Source: Pseudobdellovibrionaceae bacterium
GTDB taxonomy: Bacteria; Bdellovibrionota; Bdellovibrionia; Bdellovibrionales; Bdellovibrionaceae
Assembly: GCA_019637955.1 (NCBI GenBank)
Contig: JAHBUS010000009.1
Span: 59,717-123,716 of the forward strand
DNA: 64,000 nt
Direction: 5' to 3'
In this document: in pieces, positions 62,438 to 64,000 of the stretch
Layout of the letters: every line of letters starts with the position of its first letter
Numbering within the stretch: position 1 is the stretch's first letter
The notes under the pieces: model-generated
Told to the model about the DNA's origin: nothing
Seen by the model: the letters and a program-made list of their open reading frames with translations, nothing else
Databases searched by the model: none
Translations under genes and position numbers: made by a program

Positions 62438-63006
62438 GAGATGCCGACCCGTCCCGTGATGTCATCCACCGAACTGTCGTCGTCGATGGGCGTGCGAACC
62501 GCATCGTAGCTGGCTTTGATGGCGAAAGATTCCGAAAGCAGGAACTTCATGCCGATGCCGTAAGAGGGCGCGAGCCCGGGTTTGGGTTCGATCGAAAACG
62601 GGATGTCATTATCGATTTGCACGACTTGCTTCTTTTTGATGTAGGCGGCGCCGCCTTTGATGTACGGCTGGAAGGTCGCTTTCTTATCGGCAAAGACGTA
62701 GATCAGATTGCTCTCGTAAATGTCGGAGTACTGGGTGGTCGTGCGCTGAGAGCTGGAATTGGTCAGGCTCGATTCACGCTCTTTTTTCACGTACAGACCG
62801 TTGGTGTAGCTGAACTCGAGCGCGATCTGCTCCCAGGCGTAAAACGCGACCGATCCGGTCGTGCTTTGGTTCTCGACTTTGTCGAGCTCGCTGAACGTGC
62901 GCTTCATGTAGTTATAGGAAACCCCGACTTCAACGAACATCGCGTGCGCGAAGCTCGAGATCAACAACGGGACAACAAGGAGTGCGGCGCGAATGATTTG
63001 CATCAT
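62425..63006 (-). CDS. Small outer-membrane beta-barrel (porin-like) protein
   Basis: 193 residues from MMQII. Signal peptide (IRAALLVVPLLISSFAHA), then about eight amphipathic strands (FVEVGVSYNYMKRTF, SVAFYAWEQIALEFSYT, ESNLIYVFADKK, FAIKASYDAV) and a C-terminal strand ending in Phe (GRVGISWIF), the BAM recognition residue. Resembles OMP_b-brl-type small barrels. Overlaps the aminopeptidase gene by 13 bp, so both are in one operon. Confidence 0.82.
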   Translation of the reverse strand: MMQIIRAALLVVPLLISSFAHAMFVEVGVSYNYMKRTFSELDKVENQSTTGSVAFYAWEQIALEFSYTNGLYVKKERESSLTNSSSQRTTTQYSDIYESNLIYVFADKKATFQPYIKGGAAYIKKKQVVQIDNDIPFSIEPKPGLAPSYGIGMKFLLSESFAIKASYDAVRTPIDDDSSVDDITGRVGISWIF

Positions 63007-63151
63007 TTTGAGATTACCAGCGGAGTCGATTCTTGGGATGTCCAGGAGTGCCATCCCGGACTGGCCCTAGGACGGGAAAAATGTCCGTTCCGTTTCGGGA
63101 TTTGAAGGTTAACTTTTCAAGAAAGCGAGCGGGTCTGTCGATGAGAAGTTG

Positions 63152-64000
63152 ATGGAACGTTTCCTGAATCACCTTCGGCACTTAGCCCTGTTTTTGTCGG
63201 CCGTGACGGCCCTGGCGGCCTCGGCCGCCGAACAACCGTGGTCGACCAGTGTTGATGGCCGCTTATTCCGCGGCGGAACGAACACGCCCCTGAAAGATGC
63301 CAGCTTGGTTTTCGTGATTCAAATCATGAACCCGGGACGTGATTGCGTTTTGTATGAAGAGACGCAAGTCTACGACACCGAACTTTCAAACGGATACTTC
63401 AGTTTGAAAGTGGGTTCGCGTTTGCCTGATCTGTCGGGACGACGCACCTCGAACGATCCCGGCTACACCATGTCCCGAATCTTCAACAACACGCTCAACT
63501 CGTTTCCGGCTTCAAGCGGTTGCGGCGCGGGTTATACGCCCGGCGATGGTGATGCCCGCTATTTGCGCGTGTCGATCCAGCCGAGCGGCGGTCTGATGGA
63601 AACGCTGTCTCCAGATATCGCGGTGGCCTCGGTGCCGAGCGCGAAGGTGGCCGAGACCGTTGGCGGCTTGGACCGTTCGCAGATTTTGAATGTGAACAAC
63701 ACCGGCATCAACCGCGTGAACATGACCAATCTTGAGTCGGTGTTCAACACGACTCAACTTCCGATTTTGACCGCGCTTCTCGGCGGGACTTCGAGCCTTT
63801 ACATGCGGCAAGGGTCCAACGGCACCGCCGTTGTTCCAGGCCTCTCGGGCAACGCCGCGGGCGCGAGCGCGGGTCAGATTTGGTACGACACGGTGTCGAA
63901 CCAATTGAAGTACCAGTCGAATTCAGGTCCTCAGGCTCTTGGTGTCGCGGGTTCGGGCGTGACTTCGGTCTCTGCTGGCACAGGCCTCAATGTGGGTGCA
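63152..64000 (+). CDS. Phage-tail-fibre-like surface adhesin, 5' part (3' end outside window)
   Basis: No stop codon occurs before the right edge: 283 codons are visible. A signal peptide (LFLSAVTALAASAAEQ) precedes a beta-rich domain (SVDGRLFRGGTNTPLKDA, CVLYEETQVYD) with two Cys pairs. From about residue 165 the text becomes fibre-like: NTGINRVNMTNLESVF, QIWYDTVSNQLKYQSN and a terminal GVTSVSAGTGLNVG, typical of repetitive trimeric tail-fibre or collar segments. In Bdellovibrio, mosaic adhesive trimers of this kind recognise prey. The predicted role is adhesion to cells; the tip domain lies outside the window. The ribosome binding site is weak (GAAG). Confidence 0.75.
   Translation, partial: MERFLNHLRHLALFLSAVTALAASAAEQPWSTSVDGRLFRGGTNTPLKDASLVFVIQIMNPGRDCVLYEETQVYDTELSNGYFSLKVGSRLPDLSGRRTSNDPGYTMSRIFNNTLNSFPASSGCGAGYTPGDGDARYLRVSIQPSGGLMETLSPDIAVASVPSAKVAETVGGLDRSQILNVNNTGINRVNMTNLESVFNTTQLPILTALLGGTSSLYMRQGSNGTAVVPGLSGNAAGASAGQIWYDTVSNQLKYQSNSGPQALGVAGSGVTSVSAGTGLNVGA

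Overview
The window looks like chromosomal DNA of a GC-rich member of the Bdellovibrionota (Bdellovibrio and its relatives), a Gram-negative group that includes bacterial predators. This is inferred from gene content. It holds a TIGR02147-family regulator, a complete AglRQS/Glt-type gliding operon, many lipoproteins and outer-membrane proteins, an FHA-GGDEF protein of the DgcB type, a TldD/TldE pair, a DUF2799 lipoprotein, and the start of a long phage-fibre-like adhesin. I see no insertion sequence, integrase, CRISPR array, rRNA or plasmid function. The one clear RNA gene is a tRNA-Leu(UAG).

Layout. 1-10 kb: 3' end of a DEAD-box helicase, a palindromic repeat pair, a 936-residue PKD/thrombospondin-1/Hint lipoprotein with a translationally coupled partner, a regulator plus HExxH peptidase operon with two 17-bp palindromes upstream, an OmpA lipoprotein, and a BON protein with a prion-like region. 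10.1-20.9 kb (minus): a ten-gene operon encoding a TolQ/ExbB channel, two TolR/ExbD proteins, two TPR-type proteins, a small exported protein, an AgmX/PglI-type TonB-like protein, a lipoprotein, a beta-barrel and a VWA lipoprotein. I read it as a gliding (Agl/Glt) machine with a CglB-like adhesin. 21-25 kb: a beta-propeller-like lipoprotein and two small unknowns. 25-34.6 kb (minus): lipid genes, tRNA-Leu, the glycine cleavage genes gcvH, gcvT and gcvP, an L,D-transpeptidase-like protein, an Rsm22-type methyltransferase and a heptosyltransferase. 34.7-38.1 kb: a histone-H1-like coiled coil and tldE/tldD. 38.3-42.3 kb: an exported UbiB-like kinase coupled to an epmA gene, and HU coupled to a Cys-rich exported protein. 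42.4-47.4 kb (minus): an overlapping chain of gdhA, pyrD, mutT and two glycosyltransferases. 47.6-58.5 kb: an exported alpha/beta hydrolase, AlkB, an heptose-phosphate kinase, a trypsin-like protease, rlmN-pfkB, a coiled-coil protein, a phosphoesterase and pgi. 58.5-64 kb: the FHA-GGDEF protein, a DUF2799 lipoprotein, an ECF sigma factor with a small partner, a zinc aminopeptidase, a small porin-like barrel and the truncated fibre gene.

Genes are tightly packed. At least fifteen junctions are 4-nt ATGA/GTGA/TTGA or TAATG overlaps, so most strings of same-strand genes are probably operons with coupled translation. The commonest themes are envelope biogenesis, surface adhesion and proteolysis, and c-di-GMP or sigma-factor signalling, which fits a gliding and possibly predatory bacterium.
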